Assembly (NCBI RefSeq): GCF_009745985.1 | Contig: NZ_WFIX01000177.1 | Location: 186,001 to 250,000 of the forward strand | DNA length: 64,000 bases | Origin: Microbacterium karelineae | GTDB taxonomy: Bacteria; Actinomycetota; Actinomycetes; Actinomycetales; Microbacteriaceae | Direction of reading: 5' to 3' | Part shown: positions 16,763 to 25,043 of the stretch, one piece after another | How positions within the stretch are numbered: the first letter of the stretch is position 1 | Layout: every line of letters starts with the position of its first letter | Notes under the pieces: model-generated | Databases searched by the model: none | The model's input: only the letters and a program-made list of their open reading frames with translations | What the model was told of the DNA's origin: nothing | Position numbers and translations under genes: made by a program

Positions 16763-18769
16763 TCAGCCGAACGTGACCTCGACGTCGCACCGGCAGTTGC
16801 TGACGCCCTCCGCGCCGAGCACGGGGTCACCGGGCCAGTTCGCGCCGTTCGAGAACGACTCGTCGATGCCGACCGTCTCGCCGTGCATAGACGCATGGGA
16901 CGCGCGCGGATCGCCCGACGTCACCAGCCACGTCTTCTGGCTGCCGCCGTTCTGGCGCGCCGCCTCGGTCGTCGCAAACGCGGCGAACGTGGTCACGAGC
17001 GTTGTCGCGATCGAGCCCGCCCGCGAGTCCTTCGCCACGTCGAACGCGTGCGCCGGATCCGTCACCCCGGCCGGGCCGGCTCCTGACACGATCGCGCCGA
17101 CCTGCTCACGCGTGGTCGCGTTGATCATCGCCGCGCGAGACTTCGCGACCTCCGCGAGGAACGCCTCAGTGCGCGCGAGGTCGTAGTCGTCTGCGCTGAA
17201 TCCGACCGCGACGAGCGCGGCGACGGCCGCGGCCTTCGTCGTCTCGAGCGCGAGCGCCAGCAAGTCCGCCGCGAGCTCGCGATCCCACCGCTCCTCGTCC
17301 CACCATTTCGGGGCCTTCGTCCCGAGTGCCGAGAGGACCGAGCGGCTTTGACGCTCGAAGAACGCCGCCATGACCTCTTCGACCTTCGCCTCGTGCGTCG
17401 GCGGAGCCTGCTCCTTGGCGCGGATGCGCATCGACTTGCGATCCATCTCGCGGATGACGCGGCCTACGGCGTCCGGGTGCGTCTCGGACAGCTTCAGCAG
17501 CATGTCGACCGCGTCCTTCGTCAGCGCGCCCCCCGCGGCGCGCTCGTTCTGCGTTCCCGAGTCGCTCGGGGAGGCCTGACCGCCGACGAGGACGTTCAGC
17601 GGCGTGACGAGCTCGTCGCCACCGGGCACGCTGTGCAGGTTCGCGCGGGCGCGGGCCTCGTTCCGGGTGAGGTACGGCGCGCCGACCGACGTCTGCAGAT
17701 GGGCGGCCTGCTCCTCGAACGAGCCCCGCAGCTTCTCCTGCATGTTGAACTCCACGTACACGCCCTCGGTGTCTCCGAGATCGGGCAGGAGCTGCAGAGC
17801 GATCTCCTCCTGGATCTCCTTCAGACGAGGCCCGAGCGTGTCCTGGTACAGCATCTTGTGCTGCTCGGTGATGTTCGAGAACGAGGCGTTGTCGAGGATC
17901 CCGATCATGGGCGGCGGGATGAAGTACGCCGCCGCGACCTCCTCCCGCGTCAGCTTGCGGGATTCGATGTACTGCAGATCGGTGGCCGACTGCGACGCGG
18001 GCACGAACGTCATCCCGTCCTCGAGAACTGGCGTGCCGCCGCCCTCGGTTGCGGACCATCCCGCGTACTGCTCGCGCCAGCCGGTCTTGAAGCGGCGCGC
18101 CGCCGCGTCCGACCATTCCTTCGCTTCCTTCGGGCGTGTGATGTAGCCCGAGTGACGGGCGCCGTTGCGCATGACCTGCTCGCGCATCTGTCCCGCCGAG
18201 TATTCCTCCGACAGCGCGCGGCGCAGCGTCTCGATCGGCGACGTCGCGTTCCGGTCGTCGTCCGGGTTGTAGCCGCGGAAGTACACGACGTCCTTCGCGG
18301 CAACCGTCATCTTGCCTCGCGCTCCCGTGATGATGAACGCCTCGGGGCGCAGCCAGTTGTCCGTGTTCGCGACCTTCCACATGCCGGGCGGGACGCGCAC
18401 GATCTCCCATCCGCCGGACGACGTACGCGACTTCAGCCACAGGGCGCGGTCGTAGATGCCGAGGTCCGACACGAGCCCACGCATGAGCCGGTAGCTCGTC
18501 GTCCATGCGTTGGGTGCTCCGAGCAGGGTCGCCAGTGGATGGTCGCGAAGGCGCTGGCGGTCTGTCTCGCCGACGCGCCGGAACGTGTGCAAGGACAGCT
18601 GCGCGATGTTGCGCGCGAGAAAGTCGACCACCGTCCGCACAGGCTGCTGCGACCGATAGATCTGCGCGTAGTCCTGCGTCAGGTCGTCGGTGAGCCGCAC
18701 CGACGCGGGCGCCGAGTAGGTCGGCTTGTGAACCGATCGGATCTTGCCTTCAGAAACCGCGAAAGCCAT
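16763..18769 (-). CDS. Portal protein fused to a MuF minor head domain
   Basis: A 668-residue fusion. Residues about 1-400 match the HK97-type portal family (RTVVDFLARNIAQL, PPPMIGILDNASFSNI). Residues about 500-668 are a MuF-like domain ending in SHASMHGETVGIDESF, NWPGDP and SNCRCDVEV, the usual histidine and cysteine-rich MuF signature. In most phages these are separate genes. The fused protein would form the packaging ring and carry the MuF part inside the head. The reading frame is continuous with no sign of an assembly error. Confidence 0.88.
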   Translation of the reverse strand: MAFAVSEGKIRSVHKPTYSAPASVRLTDDLTQDYAQIYRSQQPVRTVVDFLARNIAQLSLHTFRRVGETDRQRLRDHPLATLLGAPNAWTTSYRLMRGLVSDLGIYDRALWLKSRTSSGGWEIVRVPPGMWKVANTDNWLRPEAFIITGARGKMTVAAKDVVYFRGYNPDDDRNATSPIETLRRALSEEYSAGQMREQVMRNGARHSGYITRPKEAKEWSDAAARRFKTGWREQYAGWSATEGGGTPVLEDGMTFVPASQSATDLQYIESRKLTREEVAAAYFIPPPMIGILDNASFSNITEQHKMLYQDTLGPRLKEIQEEIALQLLPDLGDTEGVYVEFNMQEKLRGSFEEQAAHLQTSVGAPYLTRNEARARANLHSVPGGDELVTPLNVLVGGQASPSDSGTQNERAAGGALTKDAVDMLLKLSETHPDAVGRVIREMDRKSMRIRAKEQAPPTHEAKVEEVMAAFFERQSRSVLSALGTKAPKWWDEERWDRELAADLLALALETTKAAAVAALVAVGFSADDYDLARTEAFLAEVAKSRAAMINATTREQVGAIVSGAGPAGVTDPAHAFDVAKDSRAGSIATTLVTTFAAFATTEAARQNGGSQKTWLVTSGDPRASHASMHGETVGIDESFSNGANWPGDPVLGAEGVSNCRCDVEVTFG

Positions 18770-18779
18770 TGCCGCCCCC

Positions 18780-18989
18780 TCACGGTGCCTGAATGAACAG
18801 CACCCTGTCCCGCTCGATCACGGTGTCGCCGTCGAGCTCCACCGGCTCCGCGCCCGCCTCGAGCAACGTCGCGTTCTTGATGACGAGCAACGGCCCGTCC
18901 TGCTTGTAGAAGATCCCGTCCACTGATGTGCCGTCGGCCAGATTGACGACGACCCGGCGTCGGTAGATCACGCGTCGGAATGCGCCCAC
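18780..18989 (-). CDS. Small beta-rich protein between terminase and portal
   Basis: A 69-residue protein starting at GTG with GGGAGG six bases upstream. It is beta-rich (RRRVVVNLADGTSVDGIFYKQ) and looks like a small SH3- or Sm-like barrel. Genes of this size recur between terminase and portal in actinophages, with no known role. Confidence 0.65.
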   Translation of the reverse strand: MGAFRRVIYRRRVVVNLADGTSVDGIFYKQDGPLLVIKNATLLEAGAEPVELDGDTVIERDRVLFIQAP

Positions 18990-19007
18990 GCTCGCCTCCC
19001 CTGCTCG

Positions 19008-20549
19008 TCACACGACCATGAGGTCGTTCGTTTCATACGCCGACTCGAATGTCTCCGGCGGGTTCTTCAGCAGCCAATACGCGCCCTTGACCGCCATGAG
19101 CGGCGATGCATCCCCGGGGGATCCGTGGCGGTCGACGACGTAGCCGTCGCCGAGCTTCTTCATGACCGCCGTGCCGGCGGCGACGTCGAGCACCGGCTGC
19201 GTGCGGTGTCGGATCTTGTCGAGGTTCACGCCGTCCAGCAGCAGGCCTGTCGCCCGCCCGAGATCGGGGCCGCCCCACTCGACGACGTCGAGGTCGGCGT
19301 CGTCGAACTCGGTCACGAGCGAGGACACGGGCGCGCCGCGCGTCTGGAAGGTGATCCCGGCCGGTGTGAACGTGCGTTCGGGCGACGTGAGCCACGGGAC
19401 GATCCAGTCGGTGCCCGGACGGGACGCCATGATCCCGACGTGTGCCTTCCCGTCGACACGCTCGGCGGCGAATCCGATGTGCGCCCACGTGCGGTCGTGC
19501 GACACATCGACGCAGACGTACACGGGCGCGCCGTCGCGGCGCTTCGAGAGGCGATCGGTCGCGGCCGCCCACTTGCCCGGCTGGAACGGGCCGCCCACGC
19601 CCGCGTCGACAAACAGGTTCCCCACTTCGGAGGCGAACACGGGCGCCGGGTCCGACGCCCACGCATCGCGCAGATTCTCCTCTGGGAGGTTGTAGTTCAT
19701 CGACGGGTTCGAGTACGCCCATGCCTCTGGCGAATCCAGCGGCATTCCCGGCGGCGGAGACCACCAGAACAGTCCGATCGTGGTCTCGTCGTCGTCCGCC
19801 TCGATGGCGTCCGTCGCCTGCTTGTGAAGGTGGCGCTGCACGATCGCGTCCATGTCGCCCGTGTTCGCGGCAACGATCCGCTGCGCGCGGCGGCGCGCGT
19901 TCGTGGTCTTCGACAGCGCCGACCAGGCCTTGAAGTTCTTGTGCTTGAGGATCTCGTCAATGAAGACGAGATCGAATGTGAGCCCGCGGCCGCCATTGTC
20001 GGCACTGTCGACCCAGTACCGCTGGCCGCCGACGAGCTCGAACCACAGCTCGCCGTTCGTGTTCGACTCGTCCGCGACCTCCTGCTTCAGGCGCGGGATC
20101 GCGTCGATGAGCTCGCGCACGTGCTCCCACGGCTTCTTGGCCGTGGCGAGCTTCTGCGCGACGCCGAGCACCTGCGCGTCGCCGTCCATCACCATGCGGA
20201 ACAAGATCAGCAGCGCCGCGAGGAACGTCTTCCCGTTCTGTCGAGCCACCCACAGCAGAACGGTCTTGAACCGGTAGGTGCCGTCGGGATTCAGCTCGAG
20301 CGCGTGGATCAGGAACCACCGCTGCCACGGGTTCAGCGCCGGCGCGAGCTCCTCGTTACGGGTGCCGGCGAGCTTCTCATGAAGCCACTCGGCGAAGTGG
20401 ATCGCCGCGTACCCGGCGCTCGTCGTCGGCGTCAGCGGCCGACGGGGCGGCGTGAACACGCGCGGGCACTCGTGCCCGTACACACGCGTCGCGCTACGCC
20501 TTCTTCCGCGTCTTGCGGCCCCTCGCTTCCGGGTCGTCGTCGATGCCAC
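19008..20549 (-). CDS. Terminase large subunit
   Basis: A 513-residue DNA packaging motor. The ATPase domain has a Walker A variant ARQNGKT (102-108) and Walker B DLVFIDE (193-199). A nuclease domain follows, with acidic residues in VCVDVSHD and later VVEWGGPDLG. It cuts concatemers and pumps DNA through the portal. The GTG start has GGGAGG four bases ahead but overlaps the small subunit gene by 56 bases; a second GTG at 20483, just after that gene, would remove 22 basic residues and is a real alternative. Confidence 0.9.
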   Translation of the reverse strand: MASTTTRKRGAARRGRRRSATRVYGHECPRVFTPPRRPLTPTTSAGYAAIHFAEWLHEKLAGTRNEELAPALNPWQRWFLIHALELNPDGTYRFKTVLLWVARQNGKTFLAALLILFRMVMDGDAQVLGVAQKLATAKKPWEHVRELIDAIPRLKQEVADESNTNGELWFELVGGQRYWVDSADNGGRGLTFDLVFIDEILKHKNFKAWSALSKTTNARRRAQRIVAANTGDMDAIVQRHLHKQATDAIEADDDETTIGLFWWSPPPGMPLDSPEAWAYSNPSMNYNLPEENLRDAWASDPAPVFASEVGNLFVDAGVGGPFQPGKWAAATDRLSKRRDGAPVYVCVDVSHDRTWAHIGFAAERVDGKAHVGIMASRPGTDWIVPWLTSPERTFTPAGITFQTRGAPVSSLVTEFDDADLDVVEWGGPDLGRATGLLLDGVNLDKIRHRTQPVLDVAAGTAVMKKLGDGYVVDRHGSPGDASPLMAVKGAYWLLKNPPETFESAYETNDLMVV

Positions 20550-20970
20550 TCGTCCTCCCGGTGTAGAACGCGCGGCGCATGTCGTCGAGCTCGTCCTTCT
20601 CCCGCGGCTTGGCCGCCGCGATCAGCGCCTCGAGGTTCTCGGCGTACCGTTGCGCCAGCCCCGCGCGCTGTGGGATCGCACCCGGCACGTCGAGATCACG
20701 CGCGAGCTGCATCACCAGAGCGGCCCGCCACGCAGCCGTCGCCGGGATCTCGAGATCCGCGATCACCGCGCGCGCGGCCTGCTCGTTCGTGAGCGCCACG
20801 TTGTCGTCGTTCGTCCCTGCGGATGTCCCGCGATCTGTCCCACGCTTCGACGTCGTGTCCGGCCCGATCTGCGGGAGAGCCTCGAGCTGCGCCTTCTCCC
20901 TCTTCACCGCGCGATACCGCGCCTTGCGCTCCCGGTCTCGCTTGCGCTTCTCCTCCGGAGTCATCGCCAT
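20494..20970 (-). CDS. Terminase small subunit
   Basis: A 158-residue protein with a basic helical N-terminus (PEEKRKRDRERKARYR) and a helical C-terminal part (AAWRAALVMQLARDL, AQRYAENLEALIAAA), fitting small terminases that recognise the packaging site. The ATG follows GGAGGAGG. It directly precedes the large subunit. The packaging site may lie in the 124-bp gap upstream (20971-21094). Confidence 0.75.
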   Translation of the reverse strand: MAMTPEEKRKRDRERKARYRAVKREKAQLEALPQIGPDTTSKRGTDRGTSAGTNDDNVALTNEQAARAVIADLEIPATAAWRAALVMQLARDLDVPGAIPQRAGLAQRYAENLEALIAAAKPREKDELDDMRRAFYTGRTSGIDDDPEARGRKTRKKA

Positions 20971-21094
20971 CGCGACCACCTCCTCCGAGGGCGGGACATG
21001 GGACATCAGTACCCGGAGGGGGACAGATCATTGCCGGCGCTCGGCCCTCGGGAAGGGTGCCAGCGATCTGAACGCCCCTCCCCGGGACCCAATG

Positions 21095-21931
21095 TCAGAG
21101 GACGAAGCGCTCCTTGATAGCCACGGCGACATCGCCGAGGGCTTCTCGGATGTTCCCCCTCGCGAAAGGGATGTACTGCAAGCCCGCTACGTTTGAGAAG
21201 TTCTCGACGCCGTCTTCCACGAGCATCAGGACCCGGTCGAAGCCGAGCTTCCCTTGGAATAGGCCGGCTTCGTGGATCACATTCTGGCGTGCGCGGCGTT
21301 CGCCATCTCCTTGCTCATCCTCGGCAGTCATGACAATGATCGCGAGGTTCGCTCGTGACAGTTCCTCGTCGAGGATGTCGCGGATGGTGTGACCTGCACG
21401 AGATGCAGACTCGAACGCTCGGGTCCTGAGCTCCATTCGATCTTGCACATACTCCTTGAGTTCACGCCATGCGTTGCTGCGGCCATGTCCGACGAAGATC
21501 TGCGGCAAGGTGTCGCTTCGCTCCACAACCGTGGCGCTCGCGAGGAAACTCTCGAGCTTGTTGTGCAGTCGGTCCGTCTCGGACGGAGTTGGTGCCGTGA
21601 CCGATACTCGGCTCGCCCCGGCGTTTGCTTCGACGCTGACTTCGACCCGGCCGGTCATCCACATCGGTATCGAAAGCAGTTTGGCCCCATCCTTCGGGTA
21701 TACCGTCGCTCCGATCTTGATGACATCCGCGTCACGCACCCGGTCCAAGTCCTGGATCAGCTCATCCAGCGTGTCCCAATCCCACGTCGTGAGTCCGCGC
21801 GTAACTCGCGCCGTGATGTGCTCGGTCTCCTCCATCCCACCCGATGCCAGTGCCTCGACGATCGTTCGGACCTCGCGCACGAACTGCGCATCCGGGTAGC
21901 GATGGGCAACGTAGGAGTGTTTCGTAGGCAT
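21095..21931 (-). CDS. TIR-domain nucleotide-binding protein, candidate anti-phage effector
   Basis: A 278-residue, two-domain protein. Residues about 143-278 match the TIR-like family used by CBASS/Pycsar effectors (PF10137 type): PQIFVGHGRS (143-152), GHTIRDILDEEL (180-191), AIIVMTAED (197-205) and RARQNVIHEAGLFQGKLG (213-230), where E221 is the likely catalytic glutamate for NAD+ cleavage. Residues 1-142 form an unrecognised domain that may sense infection. No cyclase gene is adjacent. Base composition is visibly less GC-rich than its neighbours, and it interrupts the usual HNH-terminase order, so it looks like an acquired cargo gene. Start ATG is moderately supported; 21949 is an alternative. 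Confidence 0.8.
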   Translation of the reverse strand: MPTKHSYVAHRYPDAQFVREVRTIVEALASGGMEETEHITARVTRGLTTWDWDTLDELIQDLDRVRDADVIKIGATVYPKDGAKLLSIPMWMTGRVEVSVEANAGASRVSVTAPTPSETDRLHNKLESFLASATVVERSDTLPQIFVGHGRSNAWRELKEYVQDRMELRTRAFESASRAGHTIRDILDEELSRANLAIIVMTAEDEQGDGERRARQNVIHEAGLFQGKLGFDRVLMLVEDGVENFSNVAGLQYIPFARGNIREALGDVAVAIKERFVL

Positions 21932-22002
21932 GCGCTCATGATCTCGCATCGCATGCGGATCGCGAAGCCCTACCCACCTCACCGACGAGTGAACGACGTT
22001 GC

Positions 22003-22221
22003 TCAGACTCGCCGCCCCCTCGAGATAGCGTCCGCGAGTCCCCGGAGCCCATCGGCGATCTCGCGGCCGAGCGCGTTGTGCTCGACGACGACCGTCGGGT
22101 GGTTCCTTCCCGTGTCGTTCGTGACGCGCAGCGAGAGCGGCAGTTCGAACGAGCCGACTTCGGCGGGCTTGCCGTCTCCCACGCGCAGGAGGATCCCGAC
22201 GTCGATGTGCGCGCCAGCCAT
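22003..22221 (-). CDS. Small hypothetical phage protein
   Basis: A 72-residue protein coupled to the preceding gene by a TGATG overlap. The sequence is mostly beta (HIDVGILLRVGDGKP, PLSLRVTNDTG) with a C-terminal helix (GREIADGLRGLADAI). No family recognised. It ends 71 bases before the TIR gene on the same strand, so the two could share a transcript. Confidence 0.65.
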   Translation of the reverse strand: MAGAHIDVGILLRVGDGKPAEVGSFELPLSLRVTNDTGRNHPTVVVEHNALGREIADGLRGLADAISRGRRV

Positions 22222-22391
22222 CACTCGCTCGCCTTCGCCGGCGCCTTCTCGTCGTCGGCGTTCCACGTGCCCTGCTTCTCGGTGATCTTGTACGTGCCGC
22301 CCTCGGCGCGGAACTCACCGAGCCCGACCGGGACGTCGTAGCGCTTGCCGTGCAGAGGCCCGCCCTTGCAGGTGATGCGTCGAATGGCCAT
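22221..22391 (-). CDS. Small hypothetical phage protein with CxGGPLxG motif
   Basis: A 56-residue protein with ITCKGGPLHGKRYDVP near its start, a short motif recurring in small actinophage proteins of unknown role, then beta strands and a basic end. CGGAGA lies eight bases before the ATG. First of two coupled genes ahead of the TIR gene. Confidence 0.65.
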   Translation of the reverse strand: MAIRRITCKGGPLHGKRYDVPVGLGEFRAEGGTYKITEKQGTWNADDEKAPAKASE

Positions 22392-22417
22392 GAGGATCTC
22401 CGTTCAGTGGGTACGAC

Positions 22418-22453
22418 GAAGGCCCCGCCCCACGAAGTGGGAGCGAGGCCTTC
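22418..22453 (-). terminator. Hairpin terminator after the lipoprotein gene
   Basis: Arms 22418-22433 and 22437-22453 pair over about 16 bases, with one mismatch and one bulge, around a GAA loop. It starts 14 bases after the lipoprotein gene stop and separates it from the two small genes ahead of the TIR gene. Confidence 0.7.
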
Positions 22454-22466
22454 CGGGCTCTTGCCG

Positions 22467-23117
22467 TCAGTGCTGAGCTGGCATCGTGACGGGGCTGTTG
22501 TTGAAGCTCGACGCCGGGTCGAAGCTGTAGACCTGTCCGTTCTCGTCACCGACAGTGGCGATCGTCCACGGGCTCAGGTTGATCGTGTCGCCCGCGTAGA
22601 CGGTCGAGACTTTCTCGCCGCCCGCGCTGAACATCGTGTTCCGGCGGACCATGTTGAGGATGTCGAGGTGCCGCGTTCCGTCGCCTCCACCAAACATGGT
22701 GGTGCAGAAGCGGGCCGCGATGCTCGCGTAGGAGTCACCCTCGACCGCGTGGTACGCGACCGGGTTGCCGTCAGCGTCGGTCTCGGTCTCGCCCTGCGCA
22801 CCCGCACGAGGACCGCTGTCCACGAGGTACTGGGGAACGAGCCCGTCGAGCTGTTCCGCATCGACAGAATCGACGGGCGTCGGTGCTGCGATGTCGGAGC
22901 ACGTCGCGTAAGCGGGCTCCTCTGGTTCCTCAGTCACAACCGGTGCCGGCTCCTCTGTCGGATCTGGCGATTCGACGGGGTCCGGCGTCGCGGTCTCCGT
23001 GACGACAGGTGTAGGGGTCTCTGCAGCGGCCTCGGGCTCAGCGTTCGTGGCGCAGCCCGACAACGTCAACGCCGCAACTGCGGCGAGCGCGAAGATCTTC
23101 GAGGAACGGATCAACAT
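22467..23117 (-). CDS. Prophage lipoprotein with LysM-like C-terminus
   Basis: A 216-residue secreted lipoprotein. A signal peptide (about 1-21) ends in a lipobox LTLSGC with lipidated C22. A proline-, threonine- and glutamate-rich spacer runs about 27-80. The C-terminal region (about 145-205; AVEGDSYASIAARFC, VYAGDTINLSPW) resembles a LysM-type wall-binding fold. The product would sit on the outer membrane face bound to peptidoglycan. It is bounded by its own terminator and lies among late genes, so expression from the lysogen is plausible. Superinfection exclusion is a guess from analogy with other phage lipoproteins. Confidence 0.75.
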   Translation of the reverse strand: MLIRSSKIFALAAVAALTLSGCATNAEPEAAAETPTPVVTETATPDPVESPDPTEEPAPVVTEEPEEPAYATCSDIAAPTPVDSVDAEQLDGLVPQYLVDSGPRAGAQGETETDADGNPVAYHAVEGDSYASIAARFCTTMFGGGDGTRHLDILNMVRRNTMFSAGGEKVSTVYAGDTINLSPWTIATVGDENGQVYSFDPASSFNNSPVTMPAQH

Positions 23118-23203
23118 ATGTCGATCCTGACAGCACGCCTGACCGGTATGCGACCTTATGGCGGGAATTGTGGCCGATTGGATATCTTCCCTCGGCCGAT
23201 CGG

Positions 23204-23500
23204 TCACCAAACTTCAGACGGGTCACCGATGCCAGGCCGTTGGTCGCCTGCTCCCTTGTTGCGGTTGCACCGCTTGTGGCTCGGCTGGCCGTTGTCCGGG
23301 TCGTCGGCGAGCTCAGGATGCGTCTTGATCGACTTGCGGTGGTCGTACTCGAACGAGTCGGGATTCGTCCTCGGGAGCGTCGTGTCGATCGCCTGGCCGC
23401 AGATCGCGCACGGCAAGTTGTGCTCGGCGGTGAGCTTGCGCAGCTCGGCACGGTTCCTGCGGTGCTGAGCGGTAGACCGGCCGGGGATGCCGGCGCTCAC
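23204..23500 (-). CDS. HNH endonuclease
   Basis: A 98-residue HNH nuclease with CAIC (31-34), EYDH (51-54) and HKRCN (75-79), a complete zinc-supported HNH site. The GTG overlaps the stop of the 29-residue gene (GTGA) and has GGGAGA ahead. In many cos-type phages such a gene sits next to the terminase genes and aids DNA cutting for packaging; here about 2.2 kb of cargo separates them. Confidence 0.88.
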   Translation of the reverse strand: MSAGIPGRSTAQHRRNRAELRKLTAEHNLPCAICGQAIDTTLPRTNPDSFEYDHRKSIKTHPELADDPDNGQPSHKRCNRNKGAGDQRPGIGDPSEVW

Positions 23501-23586
23501 GCGTCGTTCTCCCAGGCCGGATCGCAGCATTCCGCGGCTGCGAGCGTCGACGGCCACTCGGCTCCACACTCCGGACAGGGATGCAT
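23497..23586 (-). CDS. 29-residue zinc-ribbon microprotein
   Basis: A tiny protein starting MHPCPECGAEWP, with a CxxC pair and a later AECCDP pair that could hold one zinc ion. It is coupled to the HNH gene by GTGA, and its residues are constrained (two cysteine pairs, tryptophan), so it is likely real despite its size. Function unknown; it may assist the HNH protein. Confidence 0.6.
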   Translation of the reverse strand: MHPCPECGAEWPSTLAAAECCDPAWENDA

Positions 23587-23667
23587 CGTCGCGCCCCCTC
23601 ACGGTCGAGCCCGCGCCGAGACACTCGCAGCGCTCTCGGTCGGCGGGCCAGGTCTCGGCGCATGCGA

Positions 23668-23696
23668 AAGGCCCGAACCGATCCGGTCCGGGCCTT
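23668..23696 (-). terminator. Hairpin before the HNH unit
   Basis: Arms 23668-23680 and 23684-23696 pair over 13 bp with one mismatch around a 3-base loop, followed on the minus strand by a TTT run from the left arm flank. It separates the early operon (ending at 23732) from the HNH and packaging genes. Confidence 0.7.
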
Positions 23697-23731
23697 CTAC
23701 GCAATTATCGCGCTGGCGCTAGCCTATCACC

Positions 23732-23935
23732 TCAATGTGCAGAGGTTGCAGGGGTTTTCCTCGGGCGTCCACCCGTCCGGCCCCGCATCCGCTTCTCCAC
23801 CTCGAGGAGGTGCGACTCACGCACACGACCGGCGAGCACCGTCAGCTCGCCGCGCTGCCGCCACGCCTTGATCGTCCGCGGCGAGCGCCCCACGCGCTCG
23901 GCCGCATCCCTGATCGTCAGCCACCGGTCGGCCAT
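23732..23935 (-). CDS. Small helix-turn-helix DNA-binding protein
   Basis: A 67-residue protein with a MerR/excisionase-like winged helix: WLTIRDAAERVGRSPRTIKAW (about 4-24) followed by a wing and a basic tail RMRGRTGGRPRK. It is the last gene of the early operon before a terminator, so it could control the switch to late gene expression. Confidence 0.7.
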   Translation of the reverse strand: MADRWLTIRDAAERVGRSPRTIKAWRQRGELTVLAGRVRESHLLEVEKRMRGRTGGRPRKTPATSAH

Positions 23936-23937
23936 GC

Positions 23938-24117
23938 CTACCGCCTCCCGTTCTGCGCTTGGCCGGCGAGAATGACCGGGCCGCCGACCTGGATCGCCGC
24001 CTGAGCCGCGAGCGTCGGCTGCCATCCGCGCTCCTCCAAGCCGTTCTTGAAGCTGTCGAGGATGTCGCACACCGACGACACGCCCTCGATGAACTTGAGC
24101 TGCTCCTCAGGCGTCAT
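23938..24117 (-). CDS. Small hypothetical protein
   Basis: A 59-residue protein coupled to the upstream gene by ATGA. An N-terminal helix (TPEEQLKFIEGVSSVCDIL) is followed by a hydrophobic stretch (AAQAAIQVGGPVILAG) that is not long enough to be a sure membrane span. No family recognised. Confidence 0.6.
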   Translation of the reverse strand: MTPEEQLKFIEGVSSVCDILDSFKNGLEERGWQPTLAAQAAIQVGGPVILAGQAQNGRR

Positions 24118-25043
24118 GCTGCGTCTCCTGTCTTCTCGTTGATGTCGGGCTGCCAGTAGCGGCCGTCCTTCGTGGCGACGAGACCCTTCTCCGCCCAGCG
24201 GCGCATCGTGCCCGTCGTGACGCGCGCGTGCCGGGCTGCGGCCGCGAGCGTGAGCCACCGCGGCTCGTGCGGGGCGCCCTCGCCGAGGGGCACCTCCTCG
24301 CGGAAGTGCGCGGCCCACAGGCCGCCGTCGTCATCGCTGTTGGCGAGCCACCCACACGAGGTGCACCCGTACCGGCTCGCCGTGCCGCGACGACGCGGCG
24401 GCTGCACCCGCACCGTCTTCATGTCGCAGTCCGGGCACGGCGCGTCAGCCCACCGGGGCCGATCCTCGAACGACCAGCGCGTGAGCGCGTCCGCGAGCGA
24501 CCAGACCGCCGGCGACGACTCCGTGTGCCGCTCGATGACGCCCGCGCAGAGCGCGAGCACCTCGTCACGGTCGTTGACGAGCTCGTCGAGCACCTCGAGC
24601 ACCGCGTCCGCGGCGGACTGCGCGATCGTGTGCGCCTCCCCCGCCCACGTGCCCGCCGGGAGGCCCGGCACGCTGTCCGGCACGACCTCGCCCGCGACGT
24701 GCATCTCCCACATGCGCAGGACACGCACGATGTCGTCCGACGCGTCGACGAGGTCCGCCGCGACCGGCGCGGGAAGATCCGGCCTGGACGACTGCACGCG
24801 CACGGCGTCGTACCGGGCCGCCTTCGACGGATCCGCGATCGAGCGGATGAGGCCGACGACGTCGCCGGCGTCCTCGAGGCATCGCCGCAGGGTCCGGTAG
24901 CAGCGCTCGCAGATCAGGGCGCCGTCGCGCGCCTCGCGCGGTGCGCACCCCATACAGTCACCCTCGTCCTTCCCGAAGTCGGGACACGTCGCGTAGTGGA
25001 CGTCCGGCACGGTGCACCCGCAGGCACAGATCCGGTCAGCCAT
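24114..25043 (-). CDS. Zinc-binding protein with C-terminal helix-turn-helix
   Basis: A 309-residue protein. The N-terminus carries many cysteines (CACGC, CPDF, CMGC, CERCYRTLRRC, residues about 6-55), probably two zinc sites. A second zinc ribbon lies at about 200-230 (CPDCDM and CTSCGW). The last 60 residues (LTLAAAARHARVTTGTMRRW) are a MerR-like helix-turn-helix. The layout suggests a DNA-binding replication or regulatory factor. The ATG has GGGGAGAG upstream. Confidence 0.7.
   Translation of the reverse strand: MADRICACGCTVPDVHYATCPDFGKDEGDCMGCAPREARDGALICERCYRTLRRCLEDAGDVVGLIRSIADPSKAARYDAVRVQSSRPDLPAPVAADLVDASDDIVRVLRMWEMHVAGEVVPDSVPGLPAGTWAGEAHTIAQSAADAVLEVLDELVNDRDEVLALCAGVIERHTESSPAVWSLADALTRWSFEDRPRWADAPCPDCDMKTVRVQPPRRRGTASRYGCTSCGWLANSDDDGGLWAAHFREEVPLGEGAPHEPRWLTLAAAARHARVTTGTMRRWAEKGLVATKDGRYWQPDINEKTGDAA

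Noticed and set aside
21932-22549. Long N-terminal extension of the TIR gene
   Set aside because: The extension reads across two coupled small genes in another frame with basic shadow-like sequence; the ATG at 21931 starts a protein-like sequence.
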